Below, in pieces: positions 8,437 to 17,266 of a DNA stretch of 47,549 bases (position 1 is its first letter; each line of letters begins with the position of its first letter). The position numbers and the translations under genes are program-made. Under the pieces are notes generated by a model. It saw only the letters and a program-made list of their open reading frames with translations, did no database searches and was not told the DNA's origin. The DNA is from Halonatronomonas sp051745085 (GTDB lineage Bacteria; Bacillota; Halanaerobiia; Halanaerobiales; Halarsenatibacteraceae): NCBI GenBank assembly GCA_051745085.1, contig JBNJDR010000012.1, forward strand, positions 1-47,549, given 5' to 3'.

Positions 8437-8967
8437 TTATCCAGTCTTGCCTTCTTTCCTTCTAATTCTTTCATCAATATATTTAATACCTTTACCTTTA
8501 TAAGGCTCAGGTTCTCTTAATGATCTAATTTGAGCCGCAACATTACCTACCTGCTGCTTATCGATACCAGAAACAGTAATCTTATTCTTTTCAACATTAA
8601 ACTCAATATTCTCAGGGGGATCTACTTGTACTGGATGAGAATACCCTACTTCAATCTTCAATGAATTACCTTGAAGTGCAGCACTATAACCTACCCCTAC
8701 AAGCTCTAATTGTTTTTTATACCCTTCCACAACCCCTGTTACCATTCCTTCTATAAGACTACGAGTCATACCATGAAGAGCTCTATCATCTTTAGAGTCT
8801 CCAGTCCTGGAAACAGTTATTGCTTCATCGTTTATATCTAGCTCTATTGCATTATGAACCTCTCTAGTTAATTCACCTTTAGGTCCTTTTATTGTCAAAT
8901 TACTACCATCATATTTTACATCTACATTATCAGGTAGCTCTACAGGTAATTTACCTATACGGGACAT
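8437..8967 (-). CDS. rplF: 50S ribosomal protein L6
   Basis: Large-subunit protein near the GTPase-associated centre. ATG 8967 gives 176 residues starting MSRIGKLPVELPDNV and is six bases from AGGAGGTG; the ATG at 8976 overlaps that site and is rejected. Two L6 repeats are visible, and the C-terminal RNA-binding motif EPYKGKGIKYIDERIRRKEGK, split across residues near 150-170, is intact. Confidence 0.98.
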   Translation of the reverse strand: MSRIGKLPVELPDNVDVKYDGSNLTIKGPKGELTREVHNAIELDINDEAITVSRTGDSKDDRALHGMTRSLIEGMVTGVVEGYKKQLELVGVGYSAALQGNSLKIEVGYSHPVQVDPPENIEFNVEKNKITVSGIDKQQVGNVAAQIRSLREPEPYKGKGIKYIDERIRRKEGKTG

Positions 8968-8991
8968 CTCATACACCTCCTCATTTTATGT

Positions 8992-9387
8992 TTACCAAAC
9001 GTAACAGAGAACTTCTCCACCTAAACCTTTATTACGAGCTTGTTTATCAGACAATACTCCATGAGATGTAGAAAGAACAGCCATTCCTAAACCACCTAAA
9101 ACAGTTGGAATTTCATCTTTTTTAACATATACCCGTAATCCAGGTTTACTAATTCTCTTAATACCCGTAATTACTTTTTCATCATCCTGGCCATATTTCA
9201 GATAAACTCTAATATCATTTTGAGGATGTCTTTCTATTAACTTAACATCCCTTATAAAACCTTCTTCTTTTAAAATTTCTGCAATTCCTGTTTTTATATT
9301 AGAAGCAGGGATATTCACAGTATCTTTACCTGCATTATTAGCATTTCTAATTCTAGTTAACATATCCGCTATTGGATCTGTATTCAC
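8992..9387 (-). CDS. rpsH: 30S ribosomal protein S8
   Basis: Primary 16S rRNA-binding protein of the platform. The 131-residue product starts with GTG (NTDPIADMLTRIRNAN) eight bases after GGAGG and ends with the conserved GVLSDKQARNKGLGGEVLCYVW segment around residues 110-131. It lies between the zinc-type rpsN and rplF. Confidence 0.98.
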   Translation of the reverse strand: MNTDPIADMLTRIRNANNAGKDTVNIPASNIKTGIAEILKEEGFIRDVKLIERHPQNDIRVYLKYGQDDEKVITGIKRISKPGLRVYVKKDEIPTVLGGLGMAVLSTSHGVLSDKQARNKGLGGEVLCYVW

Positions 9388-9406
9388 AGAGAAAACCTCC
9401 TTTCTT

Positions 9407-9592
9407 TTACCAGCTTGCTTTTTTAACTCCTGGAATTTCTCCTTTATGAGCTAATTCTCTAAAACATATCCGACATAAGTCAAATTTTCTCATATATGCT
9501 CTGGATCTTCCACATCTACTACACCTTGTATTTTTTCTAGTAGAATATTTCGGTTCCTTTTTTGCCTTCTCAATTAATGCTTTTCGGGCCAC
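9407..9592 (-). CDS. rpsN: 30S ribosomal protein S14, zinc-binding type (S14Z)
   Basis: Short 61-residue S14 with two CXXC pairs at C24/C27 and C40/C43, the zinc form common in Gram-positive bacteria. It begins with GTG and ends GEIPGVKKASW. Some annotations call this gene rpsZ. It sits between rplE and rpsH, the normal spc position. Confidence 0.98.
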   Translation of the reverse strand: MARKALIEKAKKEPKYSTRKNTRCSRCGRSRAYMRKFDLCRICFRELAHKGEIPGVKKASW

Positions 9593-9631
9593 TTATTATC
9601 CCTCCTTATGAATCCATAAGAATATATTTTC

Positions 9632-10171
9632 TTACTTTTTAAACGGCATACCCATTCTACTTAATAATTCATGTGCTTCTTCATCGGTTTCTGCAGTAGT
9701 AACAATAGTAATTTGCAAACCATGAACTACATCTACATTATCAATATTTATTTCAGGAAATACAGTATGATTATCTATTCCAAGACTATAATTGCCTCGA
9801 CCATCAAAAGAGTTTGCAGATATACCTCTAAAATCTCTGATCCGAGGAAGTGTAATGTTAATCAATTTATATAAAAACTCATACATTAATTTGCCTCGTA
9901 ATGTAACTTTTAAACCAACCGGCATGCCTTCTCTAACCTTAAAATTAGCGATTGCTTTTTTTGCTCTAGTTACTGTGGGTTGCTGACCTGTAATCCTGGC
10001 AATTTCATCAACAACAGTATCCAAAAGTTTTGGATCTTCTTTAGCATCACCTAAGCCAACATTAACAATAATTTTCTCCAGCTTAGGAGCCTGCATTATA
10101 TTATCATAATCGAATGATTCCATTAGAGCTGGTCTAATTTCTTCACGATATTGATTAGCTAATACTGTCAT
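9632..10171 (-). CDS. rplE: 50S ribosomal protein L5
   Basis: 5S rRNA-binding protein of the central protuberance that also contacts the P-site tRNA. The 179-residue product contains PKLEKIIVNVGLGDA, the QQPTVTRAKKAIANFKVREG segment and GRGNYSLGIDNHTVFPEI. ATG 10171 follows an AAGGAGG site. It lies between rplX and rpsN. Confidence 0.98.
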   Translation of the reverse strand: MTVLANQYREEIRPALMESFDYDNIMQAPKLEKIIVNVGLGDAKEDPKLLDTVVDEIARITGQQPTVTRAKKAIANFKVREGMPVGLKVTLRGKLMYEFLYKLINITLPRIRDFRGISANSFDGRGNYSLGIDNHTVFPEINIDNVDVVHGLQITIVTTAETDEEAHELLSRMGMPFKK

Positions 10172-10205
10172 CTATGCTAAACCTCCTTTCTAATCTATTA
10201 CTTAT

Positions 10206-10520
10206 TTACACATCCACTACTTCTTCACATTTTTTACAATAGCGAACTTTTTCATCGTTATCAATTCTTCTATAACCAATGCGACTTTTTTCATCACATC
10301 TAGGGCAAACCACCATAACATTAGAAACATGTATTGGTGCTTCATTTTCAATAATACCACCCTGAGGGTTATCCTGGGTTGGTCTCATATGTCTATGAAC
10401 TATATTAACCCCTTCGACTACAACTCTATCTTTTTTTCTATCAACGCTCAATACCTCTCCACGCTTACCTTTATCTTTGCCAGAGATTACCTCTACTTGA
10501 TCACCTTTTTTTACTTTCAC
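10206..10520 (-). CDS. rplX: 50S ribosomal protein L24 with C-terminal Cys4 cluster
   Basis: Assembly-initiator protein for the large subunit. The 104-residue product starts with GTG and has a KOW motif (KGDQVEVISGKDKGKRGEV, 5-23). Its C-terminal half holds two CXXC pairs, C72/C75 and C95/C98, which could bind one zinc; such pairs occur in part of the family. It lies between rplN and rplE. Confidence 0.98.
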   Translation of the reverse strand: MKVKKGDQVEVISGKDKGKRGEVLSVDRKKDRVVVEGVNIVHRHMRPTQDNPQGGIIENEAPIHVSNVMVVCPRCDEKSRIGYRRIDNDEKVRYCKKCEEVVDV

Positions 10521-10538
10521 TTAGTACCCCTCCTTTAC

Positions 10539-10907
10539 CTATAATACTTCCGGCGCTAGGGATACAATCTTCATATGGTTCTTGTCTCGTAGTTCCCTAG
10601 TTACTGGCCCAAAAATTCTTGTACCTTTGGGGTTATCAAGATTATCAATTATAACAGCTGCATTTTCATCAAACTTAATGTAAGAGCCGTCTGGTCTTTT
10701 AGTTGCCTTTTTAGTTCTAACAACCAAGGCAGTAACTACTTCACCTTTTTTAACCATACCGTCAGGTATCGCTTCTTTAACACTACAAATAATTTTTTCG
10801 CCTACGCCTGCATATTTTTTCTTGCTTCCACCTGGAACCTTTATACAAAGTAATTCCCGAGCCCCAGAATTATCTGCAACCCTTAGGCGAGTTTCTGATT
10901 GGATCAT
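10539..10907 (-). CDS. rplN: 50S ribosomal protein L14
   Basis: Interface protein forming bridges B5/B8 and the binding site of RsfS in the family. The 122-residue product starts MIQSETRLRVADNSGARELL and shows the L14 signature VVRTKKATKRPDGSYIKF, ending RDKNHMKIVSLAPEVL. It follows rpsQ by 29 bases. Confidence 0.98.
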   Translation of the reverse strand: MIQSETRLRVADNSGARELLCIKVPGGSKKKYAGVGEKIICSVKEAIPDGMVKKGEVVTALVVRTKKATKRPDGSYIKFDENAAVIIDNLDNPKGTRIFGPVTRELRDKNHMKIVSLAPEVL

Positions 10908-10936
10908 CTAAACCACCCCTCTATTACCATGTTATT

Positions 10937-11194
10937 TTACTTGGCTTTTTCTAAAATTTCAGCTACCCGCCATCTTTTTGTTTTACTTAATGGACGAGTT
11001 TCAATAATTTTAACCTTATCGCCTTCGTTACATTCGTTATTTTCATCATGAGCTTTATATTTTTTTGAACGCTTAATTACTCTTTTATAGAGTGGATGTT
11101 GAGTTCTCCGTTCAATTGAAACAGTTACTGTTTTATCCATCTTATTACTCATAACAAAACCTATTCTTTCTTTCCGCTCATTTCTTGTTTCCAT
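10937..11194 (-). CDS. rpsQ: 30S ribosomal protein S17
   Basis: OB-fold primary 16S rRNA-binding protein. The 85-residue product has the family core VMSNKMDKTVTVSIERRTQH followed by LYKRVIKRSKKYKAHDENN and IIETRPLSKTKRWRV. It lies 22 bases after rpmC in standard S10-cluster order. Confidence 0.98.
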   Translation of the reverse strand: METRNERKERIGFVMSNKMDKTVTVSIERRTQHPLYKRVIKRSKKYKAHDENNECNEGDKVKIIETRPLSKTKRWRVAEILEKAK

Positions 11195-11216
11195 TGTAAA
11201 CCTCCTTCCAGCTAAC

Positions 11217-11423
11217 CTAAGCTTCTTGCTTTATGCCAAGTTCACGTTCTCGTTGTATTGTTTTAATCCTGGCAATTGATTTTTTAACTTGTTTAATTCT
11301 CATTGGATTATCCAATTGAGCTGTTGCATGCTGAAAACGAAGATTAAATAATTCTTCTTTGAATTCATCTAACTTATTATTTAATTCTAAATCAGTTAAA
11401 TCTCTTAATTCATCAACTCTCAT
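11217..11423 (-). CDS. rpmC: 50S ribosomal protein L29
   Basis: Small helical-hairpin protein near the tunnel exit, part of the docking area for SRP and trigger factor. ATG 11423 gives a normal 68-residue protein (MRVDELRDLTDLELNNKLDE). A longer frame from 11483 would add 20 unrelated residues that overlap rplP and is rejected. The start overlaps the 3' end of rplP by 11 bases, with GGTGGTGAG as ribosome site. Confidence 0.97.
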   Translation of the reverse strand: MRVDELRDLTDLELNNKLDEFKEELFNLRFQHATAQLDNPMRIKQVKKSIARIKTIQRERELGIKQEA

Positions 11424-11841
11424 TAGACTCACCACCATCTCTGGCAACAAATTTAGTTTTAATTGGTAATTTATGAGCTGCAAGCCTCATCGCTTCCCGG
11501 GCTAAATCTTCATCAATACCGGCAAGCTCAAACATAATTCTACCAGGTTTGACTACCGCCACCCAATTTTCTACAGCACCTTTTCCACTTCCCATTCTTG
11601 TTTCAGCAGGTTTTGCGGTAACCGGCTTATCGGGAAATATTTTTACCCAAACTTTTCCGCCTCTTTTTATATGCCTTGTTAAGGCAATCCGGGCAGCTTC
11701 AATCTGTCTATTTGTTATCCAGGCAGGCTCTAGAGCTTGTAATCCATATTCTCCAAAGGTAACTTGCGTTCCCCTCTGGGCTTTACCCTTCATCCGCCCT
11801 CTGTGTTGTTTACGATGTTTTACTCTTTTTGGGATAAGCAT
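11413..11841 (-). CDS. rplP: 50S ribosomal protein L16
   Basis: Large-subunit protein at the A-site tRNA elbow. The 142-residue product starts MLIPKRVKHRKQHRGRMKG and includes RGTQVTFGEYGLQALEPAW and ETRMGSGKGAVENWVAVVKP, both highly conserved in L16. Its last 11 bases overlap rpmC. Confidence 0.98.
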   Translation of the reverse strand: MLIPKRVKHRKQHRGRMKGKAQRGTQVTFGEYGLQALEPAWITNRQIEAARIALTRHIKRGGKVWVKIFPDKPVTAKPAETRMGSGKGAVENWVAVVKPGRIMFELAGIDEDLAREAMRLAAHKLPIKTKFVARDGGESNES

Positions 11842-11868
11842 ACTGCTGCCTCCTTTCTACAATAATCC

Positions 11869-12513
11869 TTAATTTTCTTTTACTTCAGGAAGAATTTCTC
11901 CTTTGTTTATCCAAACCTTCACACCAATAGTTCCATAAGTTGTCTTGGATTCAGCGAATCCATAATCTATATCAGCTCTCAAGGTATGAAGAGGAACACT
12001 TCCTTCACTATAGCCTTCTCTCCTTGCCATTTCGGCTCCACCTAAACGACCACTACTTTGTACTTTGAATCCTTCAGCACCTAATCTCATAGCTCTATTC
12101 ATAGCTTGTTTCATAGCTCTTCTAAATGAAACTCTTTTCAATAATTGAGCAGCTATATTTTCAGCTACTAATTGAGCATCCATATCTGGATTATCTACTT
12201 CAACTACATTTATTTGCACATTTTTACCAGTCATATTCTCAATATCTTGCCTTAATGCATCTACTTCTGAACCGCCTCTACCAATTACCATCCCTGGCCT
12301 GGCGGTATGAATGTCTACTTTCAATCTTTTTGCAGCACGTTCAATTACTATTCTTGAAATACCAGAATCAAACATTTTCTCTTTAATATGTTTTCTAACA
12401 GCGATATCCTCATGAAGAAGTTCTGAATAATTATTTCTATCTGCATACCATTTAGCATCCCAATCTTTAATTACACCAACTCTTAATCCGTGGGGATTTA
12501 CTTTTTGACCCAA
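11869..12513 (-). CDS. rpsC: 30S ribosomal protein S3
   Basis: Head protein at the mRNA entry channel. The 214-residue product begins with a TTG codon (GQKVNPHGLRVGVIKDWDAK) seven bases after AGGAGGG. A KH domain is visible at about 40-110 (HTARPGMVIGRGGSEVDALR) and the C-domain contains GRLGGAEMARREGYSEG. It starts two bases after the end of rplV. Confidence 0.98.
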   Translation of the reverse strand: MGQKVNPHGLRVGVIKDWDAKWYADRNNYSELLHEDIAVRKHIKEKMFDSGISRIVIERAAKRLKVDIHTARPGMVIGRGGSEVDALRQDIENMTGKNVQINVVEVDNPDMDAQLVAENIAAQLLKRVSFRRAMKQAMNRAMRLGAEGFKVQSSGRLGGAEMARREGYSEGSVPLHTLRADIDYGFAESKTTYGTIGVKVWINKGEILPEVKEN

Positions 12514-12515
12514 AA

Positions 12516-12857
12516 TTATCCCTCCTTTTTCTCACTTAAGATTATTGTTATATGACTCGTTCTTTTTCTAATCATTGATGCCTGGCCCATTGCTCTAGGA
12601 CGAAATCGTTTCATCGTTGGACCTTCATCAACATAAGCTTCGGATATATACAAATCATCTACAATCATATCATGATTGTTTTCCGCGTTGGCAATTGCTG
12701 AATTAATTACTTTTTCAATAATGCCTGAAGCTTTTTTCGGGGTGTTCTTCATAATTGCTATACCATCCCCTACATCTTTACCTCTGACCAGGTCAATAAC
12801 CTGTCTAGCTTTGCGCGGAGATATTCTTACATGTTTGGCAACTGCTTTAGCCTCCAT
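12516..12857 (-). CDS. rplV: 50S ribosomal protein L22
   Basis: Lines the polypeptide exit tunnel through an extended beta-hairpin. The 113-residue product begins MEAKAVAKHVRISPRKARQV and has the tunnel-loop region KRFRPRAMGQASMIRKRTSH (about 82-101), with no insertion of the type linked to macrolide resistance. It lies between rpsS and rpsC. Confidence 0.98.
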   Translation of the reverse strand: MEAKAVAKHVRISPRKARQVIDLVRGKDVGDGIAIMKNTPKKASGIIEKVINSAIANAENNHDMIVDDLYISEAYVDEGPTMKRFRPRAMGQASMIRKRTSHITIILSEKKEG

Positions 12858-12896
12858 CTTAATCCCCCCTCATCAAAACAAATCTCTCACTCTTCT

Positions 12897-13181
12897 TTAT
12901 TTTAAGGCTGTCGATCTTTCTGTGTGACGGCTATGAGATCTGAAAATTCTTGTAGGAGCAAACTCTCCTAGCTTATGACCCACCATCTCCTCAGAAATGT
13001 AAATCGGAACATGTTTTCTTCCATCATGAACAGCAATAGTATGACCGACCATTTCAGGAAAAACTGTTGAACTTCTTGACCATGTCTTTACAACTTTCTT
13101 CTGTCCAGACTCATTCATCTCATCAATTCTATCTAACAATTTATCTTCAACAAATGGTCCTTTTTTTAATGATCTACTCAA
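12897..13181 (-). CDS. rpsS: 30S ribosomal protein S19
   Basis: Head protein paired with S13. The 94-residue product begins with TTG (SRSLKKGPFVEDKLLDRIDE) after an AAGGGGG site and contains TWSRSSTVFPEMVGHTIAVH and VGHKLGEFAPTRIFRSH. The TTG call is supported because the residues right after it are the family N-terminus. Confidence 0.98.
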   Translation of the reverse strand: MSRSLKKGPFVEDKLLDRIDEMNESGQKKVVKTWSRSSTVFPEMVGHTIAVHDGRKHVPIYISEEMVGHKLGEFAPTRIFRSHSRHTERSTALK

Positions 13182-13202
13182 GATTAAATCCCCCTTTCCG
13201 CT

Positions 13203-14036
13203 TTAGCGTTTTTTTGCCTTGCGGGATTTAATAATCAATCTATCTGATTTTTTAGGTTTTCTAGTCTTCTTACCCATAGTTTTCTGTCCCCAAGGTGTAA
13301 CTGGATGACGACCTGCAGGTGATTTACCTTCACCACCACCGTGAGGGTGATCATGAGGATTCATTACAACACCTCTCACTTTAGGTCTTTTACCCTTCCA
13401 GCGTGATCTACCGGCTTTCCCAACAACTACATTTTCATGTTCAATATTACCGACTTGTCCTATAGTAGCTTTACATTCTTTTCTGATCAACCTTACTTCT
13501 CCTGAAGGCATTTTAATATGACAGTAATTGCCTTCCTTGGCTAAAATCTGAGCCATTACACCAGCAGACCTAGCTATCTGTCCGCCTTTACCAGGCTGCA
13601 TCTCAATGTTATGAACAATTGTACCCACAGGAATATTAGTTAGTTTTAAAGCATTCCCTGGCTTAATATCTGAATCAGGTCCAGTTTCTAATACATCACC
13701 CACTTGAACTTTATTAGGAGCAAGAATATACCTCTTCTCTCCATCGTAATATGTTAATAGTGCAATCCGGGCTGATCTATTAGGGTCGTATTCAATACTT
13801 GAAACCTTAGCGGGTACGCCTTCTTTATTTCTCTTGAAATCAATGATTCTATATTTTCTTTTGTGGCCTCCACCCCTGCGCCGAGAAGTTATCCTTCCAT
13901 GCGCATTTCTACCGCCTGTTTTTTTAATCGGAGCTAGCAAACTTTTTTCTGGTTCAGTTTTAGTTATCTCACTGAAGTCAGAAACAGTCATATATCTCCG
14001 GGAAGGGGTGGTAGGCTTAAACTTTTTAATAGCCAT
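13203..14036 (-). CDS. rplB: 50S ribosomal protein L2
   Basis: Primary 23S rRNA-binding protein needed for the peptidyl transferase centre and subunit joining. The 277-residue product includes NAHGRITSRRRGGGHKRKYR (about 44-63), the SH3-like domain and the C-terminal HDHPHGGGEGKSPAGRHP segment, which carries the conserved histidine near position 229 of the family. It lies between rplW and rpsS. Confidence 0.98.
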   Translation of the reverse strand: MAIKKFKPTTPSRRYMTVSDFSEITKTEPEKSLLAPIKKTGGRNAHGRITSRRRGGGHKRKYRIIDFKRNKEGVPAKVSSIEYDPNRSARIALLTYYDGEKRYILAPNKVQVGDVLETGPDSDIKPGNALKLTNIPVGTIVHNIEMQPGKGGQIARSAGVMAQILAKEGNYCHIKMPSGEVRLIRKECKATIGQVGNIEHENVVVGKAGRSRWKGKRPKVRGVVMNPHDHPHGGGEGKSPAGRHPVTPWGQKTMGKKTRKPKKSDRLIIKSRKAKKR

Positions 14037-14066
14037 AATTAACCCTCCTTACATCTTATAGCATTA

Positions 14067-14357
14067 TTACATGCCTTCAAAAATCTCTATACTATCACCT
14101 TCAGCAAGTTTTATTATAGCTTTTTTCCAGTCAGGACGCTTACCTTCAGTGAAACCAAGTCTCTTGGTTTTGCCTTTCATATTCATCGTATTAACCTTTT
14201 CTACTTTTACATTAAATACTTTTTCAATCGCTTTACGGATTTGAATTTTATTAGCATTCTTTGCTACCTTAAAGGTATAAGCATTATTTTGTTCCATCAA
14301 ATCCATGGTTTTTTCTGAAATCAGAGGTGATATTATTACATCACGCAGATTTTCCAT
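14067..14357 (-). CDS. rplW: 50S ribosomal protein L23
   Basis: Tunnel-exit protein that docks trigger factor and SRP. The 96-residue product starts MENLRDVIISPLISEKTMDL and contains VAKNANKIQIRKAIEKVFNV. Its ATG lies 17 bases inside the end of rplD, with GGAGGTGC as ribosome site, so the two are translationally coupled. Confidence 0.98.
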   Translation of the reverse strand: MENLRDVIISPLISEKTMDLMEQNNAYTFKVAKNANKIQIRKAIEKVFNVKVEKVNTMNMKGKTKRLGFTEGKRPDWKKAIIKLAEGDSIEIFEGM

Positions 14358-14982
14358 TTAAAAGCACCTCCTCAAGTCTACCTAAGGCATCTTCCGGTAT
14401 AATAATTGCCTCGTTATCTAATAAATCATAAGCATTTATACCATCTATTACCATTGTTTTTGCATTTTCCAAATTGCGTATCGATAGATATGCATTTTTA
14501 TCTTTTTCGGGTAAAATAATTAGCACCTTTTTATCTTTTAAATCAAGATTATTTAATAACTTTGCTGCTTCCTGAGTTTTAGGTTCAGCAAAGGACAGTT
14601 TTTCAATAACTTTGATTTCTCCTGCATTATATTTTGCAGAAAGTATCGATCTTAAGGCCAATTTCTTAGTCTTTTTATTTATTTTTTTCTTGTAACTTCT
14701 AGGTTTAGGACCAAAAGTAATTCCACCGCCTACCCATAGTGGCGAACGTATACTTCCGTGCCTTGCTCTACCAGTTCCTTTTTGTCTCCAGGGCTTTCTC
14801 CCGCCGCCTCTAACTTCACTTCTTCCTTTAGTAGAAGCATTGCCTTGTCTCTTAGCTGCAAGTTGAGCTGTTACAGCTTCATGAACCACATGTTCATTTA
14901 TTTTGCCCTGAAATAAATCCTCATTAGCTGAGATTTCTTTAATCTGGTCACCATTAGAGTTTAATACTGCAAATTCTGGCAT
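14341..14982 (-). CDS. rplD: 50S ribosomal protein L4
   Basis: Tunnel-wall protein; in some bacteria it represses its own operon. The 213-residue product has the long basic loop (RGGGRKPWRQKGTGRARHGS, about 60-79, then IRSPLWVGGGITFGPKPRSY) that reaches the tunnel constriction. The loop shows no obvious resistance-type change. It overlaps rplW by 17 bases. Confidence 0.98.
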   Translation of the reverse strand: MPEFAVLNSNGDQIKEISANEDLFQGKINEHVVHEAVTAQLAAKRQGNASTKGRSEVRGGGRKPWRQKGTGRARHGSIRSPLWVGGGITFGPKPRSYKKKINKKTKKLALRSILSAKYNAGEIKVIEKLSFAEPKTQEAAKLLNNLDLKDKKVLIILPEKDKNAYLSIRNLENAKTMVIDGINAYDLLDNEAIIIPEDALGRLEEVLLNGKSA

Positions 14983-15012
14983 TCTATCATTCCTCCTTCC
15001 TAGCCTTTATAA

Positions 15013-15630
15013 TTAATTTGTGCCTTCAATTGATACAATACCTTTGTTGGGGCCAGGAATAGAACCTTTAACAAGTATTACATTATCTTCAGGCATTATT
15101 TTGACCACTTGAAGATTTTTCATTTTAACTTGATCATGTCCCATCCTGCCAGGTAATTTTTGACCTTTAAACACTCTAGAGGCATCAGTTGCTCCAATTG
15201 AACCTGGAATCCTATATGCTCTTGAACCATGAGTTTTGGGACCCGTCGCATGATTATGCCTTTTAACATTACCAGCAAAACCTTTCCCTTTAGAAATACC
15301 GGTGATATTGACTCGATCACCCTCTGAAAATACATCGACTTCAAGAGTATCTCCTGGGTTTAAATCTTCTGTATTATTCTTAAATTCTTTCACATGTTTT
15401 CTAGGCTTTACCCCTAATTTTTCAAATATTCCTTTTTCAGGCTTATTTAATTTATTAGGTTTAACCTCACCATAAGCTAACTGAACAGCCGAATATCCGT
15501 CTTTTTCCTCTGTTTTAACCTGTGTTACAACACAAGGTCCGGCCTCTATTACTGTTGCTGGTATCGACTCGCCATTTTCAGAAAATATCTGAGTCATACC
15601 TAGTTTTTTGCCAATCAAACTTTTAGCCAT
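15013..15630 (-). CDS. rplC: 50S ribosomal protein L3
   Basis: Early-assembly large-subunit protein reaching toward the peptidyl transferase centre. The 205-residue product starts MAKSLIGKKLGMTQIFSENG and has the finger region KGFAGNVKRHNHATGPKTHG (about 116-135) followed by SIGATDASRVFKGQKLPGRM. A 74-residue out-of-frame reading inside it is a shadow. Confidence 0.98.
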   Translation of the reverse strand: MAKSLIGKKLGMTQIFSENGESIPATVIEAGPCVVTQVKTEEKDGYSAVQLAYGEVKPNKLNKPEKGIFEKLGVKPRKHVKEFKNNTEDLNPGDTLEVDVFSEGDRVNITGISKGKGFAGNVKRHNHATGPKTHGSRAYRIPGSIGATDASRVFKGQKLPGRMGHDQVKMKNLQVVKIMPEDNVILVKGSIPGPNKGIVSIEGTN

Positions 15631-15661
15631 TAGAATTACACCTCCAATCTTACCTTAAAAC

Positions 15662-15973
15662 TTATAATTTAATTTCAATATTAACTCCAGCTGGTAAATC
15701 TAATCTCATTAAAGCATCAACTGTTTTAGAATTAGGTTCTAAAATATCTATTAATCTTTTATGAGTTCTCATTTCAAATTGTTCTCTTGCGTCTTTATGA
15801 ACATGGGGGGATCTTAATACAGTAAATATCTCTTTTTCTGTCGGTAATGGAACAGGTCCAGAAATATTTGCCCCAGTTCTTTCTGCTGTAGAGACTATTT
15901 TCTCAGCTGACTTATCTAAAAGCTCATGTTCATAAGCCTTCAACTTTATCCTTATTTTTTCATGTTTGGGCAT
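15662..15973 (-). CDS. rpsJ: 30S ribosomal protein S10 (NusE)
   Basis: Head protein that also acts with NusB in transcription antitermination. The 103-residue product has the conserved SGPVPLPTEKEIFTVLRSPH and EMRTHKRLIDILEPNSKTVD stretches. It opens the S10 cluster; the terminator after tuf copy 1 lies just upstream (16029-16064), and I found no convincing promoter in the 98-base gap, so readthrough or a weak promoter must supply it. Confidence 0.98.
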   Translation of the reverse strand: MPKHEKIRIKLKAYEHELLDKSAEKIVSTAERTGANISGPVPLPTEKEIFTVLRSPHVHKDAREQFEMRTHKRLIDILEPNSKTVDALMRLDLPAGVNIEIKL

Positions 15974-16028
15974 TATCTTCCCTCCTTTTATACCTTTAGA
16001 GGCTGATTGTTCCTGGTAATTTAAAGAT

Positions 16029-16064
16029 AGAAAAAGCGAAGAGGTTGATGCCTCCGCTTTTTCT
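16029..16064 (-). terminator. Stem-loop terminator between tuf copy 1 and rpsJ
   Basis: Inverted repeat: a perfect 10-bp outer arm (agaaaaagcg/cgctttttct), a two-base bulge, then a 4-bp inner arm (gagg/cctc) around a six-base loop. On the minus strand the 3' arm ends in a T-rich run. It separates the str unit from the S10 cluster and may be partial. Confidence 0.75.
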
Positions 16065-16072
16065 AAACAATT

Positions 16073-17266
16073 TTACTCAACGATATCTGTAACAACTCCA
16101 GCGCCTACTGTATGACCGCCTTCACGAATAGCAAAACGGAGTCCTTCTTCCATTGCGATAGGAGTTATTAATTTACCTTCCATCTCAATGTTGTCCCCCG
16201 GCATTACCATTTCTACTCCTTCAGGTAAATGAATACTTCCCGTTACATCTGTAGTCCGAAAGAAAAACTGCGGACGATAACCATCAAAGAATGGTGTGTG
16301 TCTTCCACCCTCATCTTTAGATAATACATAAACCTCTGCTTTAAAGTGAGTATGAGGAGTTATGCTGCCTGGCTCTGCTAATACCTGGCCTCTTTCTATC
16401 TCTTCTCTCTTTACACCTCTCAACAATGCTCCAATGTTATCTCCAGCTACTGCTTCATCCAATAACTTACGGAACATCTCTACTCCGGTAACTACTGTTG
16501 AAGTTGTATCCTTAATCCCGATAATCTCAACTTCATCACCTGGATGTAATGTCCCTCTATCTACTCGGCCTGTAGCTACTGTACCGCGACCTGTGATACT
16601 GAAAACATCTTCTACCGGCATCAAGAAAGGTTTATCCTTATCTCTCTCCGGTTCGGGGATATAACTATCTACTTCTTTCATCAGTTCAATAATCTTGCTT
16701 CCCCACGGACCTTCAGGATCGCTTGTTTCCATTGCTTTTAATGCCGATCCTACTATAACAGGTATATCGTCTCCAGGGAATTCGTACTCATTAAGGAGAT
16801 CTCTTACCTCCATCTCAACTAATTCTATTAACTCTTCGTCGTCAACCATATCTGCTTTGTTCAAAAAGACAACAATGCTCGGTACGCCAACCTGACGGGC
16901 TAATAATATATGCTCTCTGGTCTGAGGCATAGGACCGTCTGCTGCTGATACAACCAAAATTGCTCCATCCATCTGCGCAGCACCTGTTATCATGTTCTTA
17001 ACATAATCAGCGTGGCCTGGACAGTCTACGTGAGCATAGTGTCTGGATTCTGTTTCATATTCAACGTGGGATGTCGCTATTGTTATTCCCCGTTCTTTTT
17101 CTTCAGGAGCATTATCAATAGAATCAAATGCTCTTACTTCTGCTCCACCATAATTCGCCAATACAGAAGTGATTGCTGCTGTTAATGTCGTCTTACCATG
17201 GTCAACATGTCCAATTGTCCCTATGTTTACATGAGGTTTCGTTCTTTCAAACTTTTCTTTTGCCAT
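16073..17266 (-). CDS. tuf: Elongation factor Tu, copy 1
   Basis: Delivers aminoacyl-tRNA to the ribosome. The 397-residue protein has all GTPase motifs: GHVDHGKTTL (G1), DCPGHADY (G3), NKADM (G4) and SALKA (G5), then the two beta-barrel domains ending REGGHTVGAGVVTDIVE. Located after fusA in the str cluster. It is identical in protein, and as far as I compared also in DNA, to copy 2 at 31232-32425. Seven copies of the wobble pattern checked across the gene agree, so recent gene conversion is likely. Confidence 0.99.
   Translation of the reverse strand: MAKEKFERTKPHVNIGTIGHVDHGKTTLTAAITSVLANYGGAEVRAFDSIDNAPEEKERGITIATSHVEYETESRHYAHVDCPGHADYVKNMITGAAQMDGAILVVSAADGPMPQTREHILLARQVGVPSIVVFLNKADMVDDEELIELVEMEVRDLLNEYEFPGDDIPVIVGSALKAMETSDPEGPWGSKIIELMKEVDSYIPEPERDKDKPFLMPVEDVFSITGRGTVATGRVDRGTLHPGDEVEIIGIKDTTSTVVTGVEMFRKLLDEAVAGDNIGALLRGVKREEIERGQVLAEPGSITPHTHFKAEVYVLSKDEGGRHTPFFDGYRPQFFFRTTDVTGSIHLPEGVEMVMPGDNIEMEGKLITPIAMEEGLRFAIREGGHTVGAGVVTDIVE

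Noticed and set aside
9671..9874. Plus-strand frames across the ribosomal clusters, for example opposite rplE
   Set aside because: All oppose strongly conserved minus-strand genes, lack ribosome sites and have low-complexity, unfamiliar sequence.
11424..11483. 20-residue N-terminal extension of L29
   Set aside because: It overlaps rplP, has no family similarity and ignores the ribosome site at the internal ATG.
15120..15344. 74-codon minus-strand frame inside rplC
   Set aside because: It is an out-of-frame shadow of the clearly identified L3 coding sequence.
15974..16028. Promoter for rpsJ in the tuf-rpsJ gap
   Set aside because: A TATAAA is present just before the ribosome site but no acceptable -35 lies 16-18 bases upstream.
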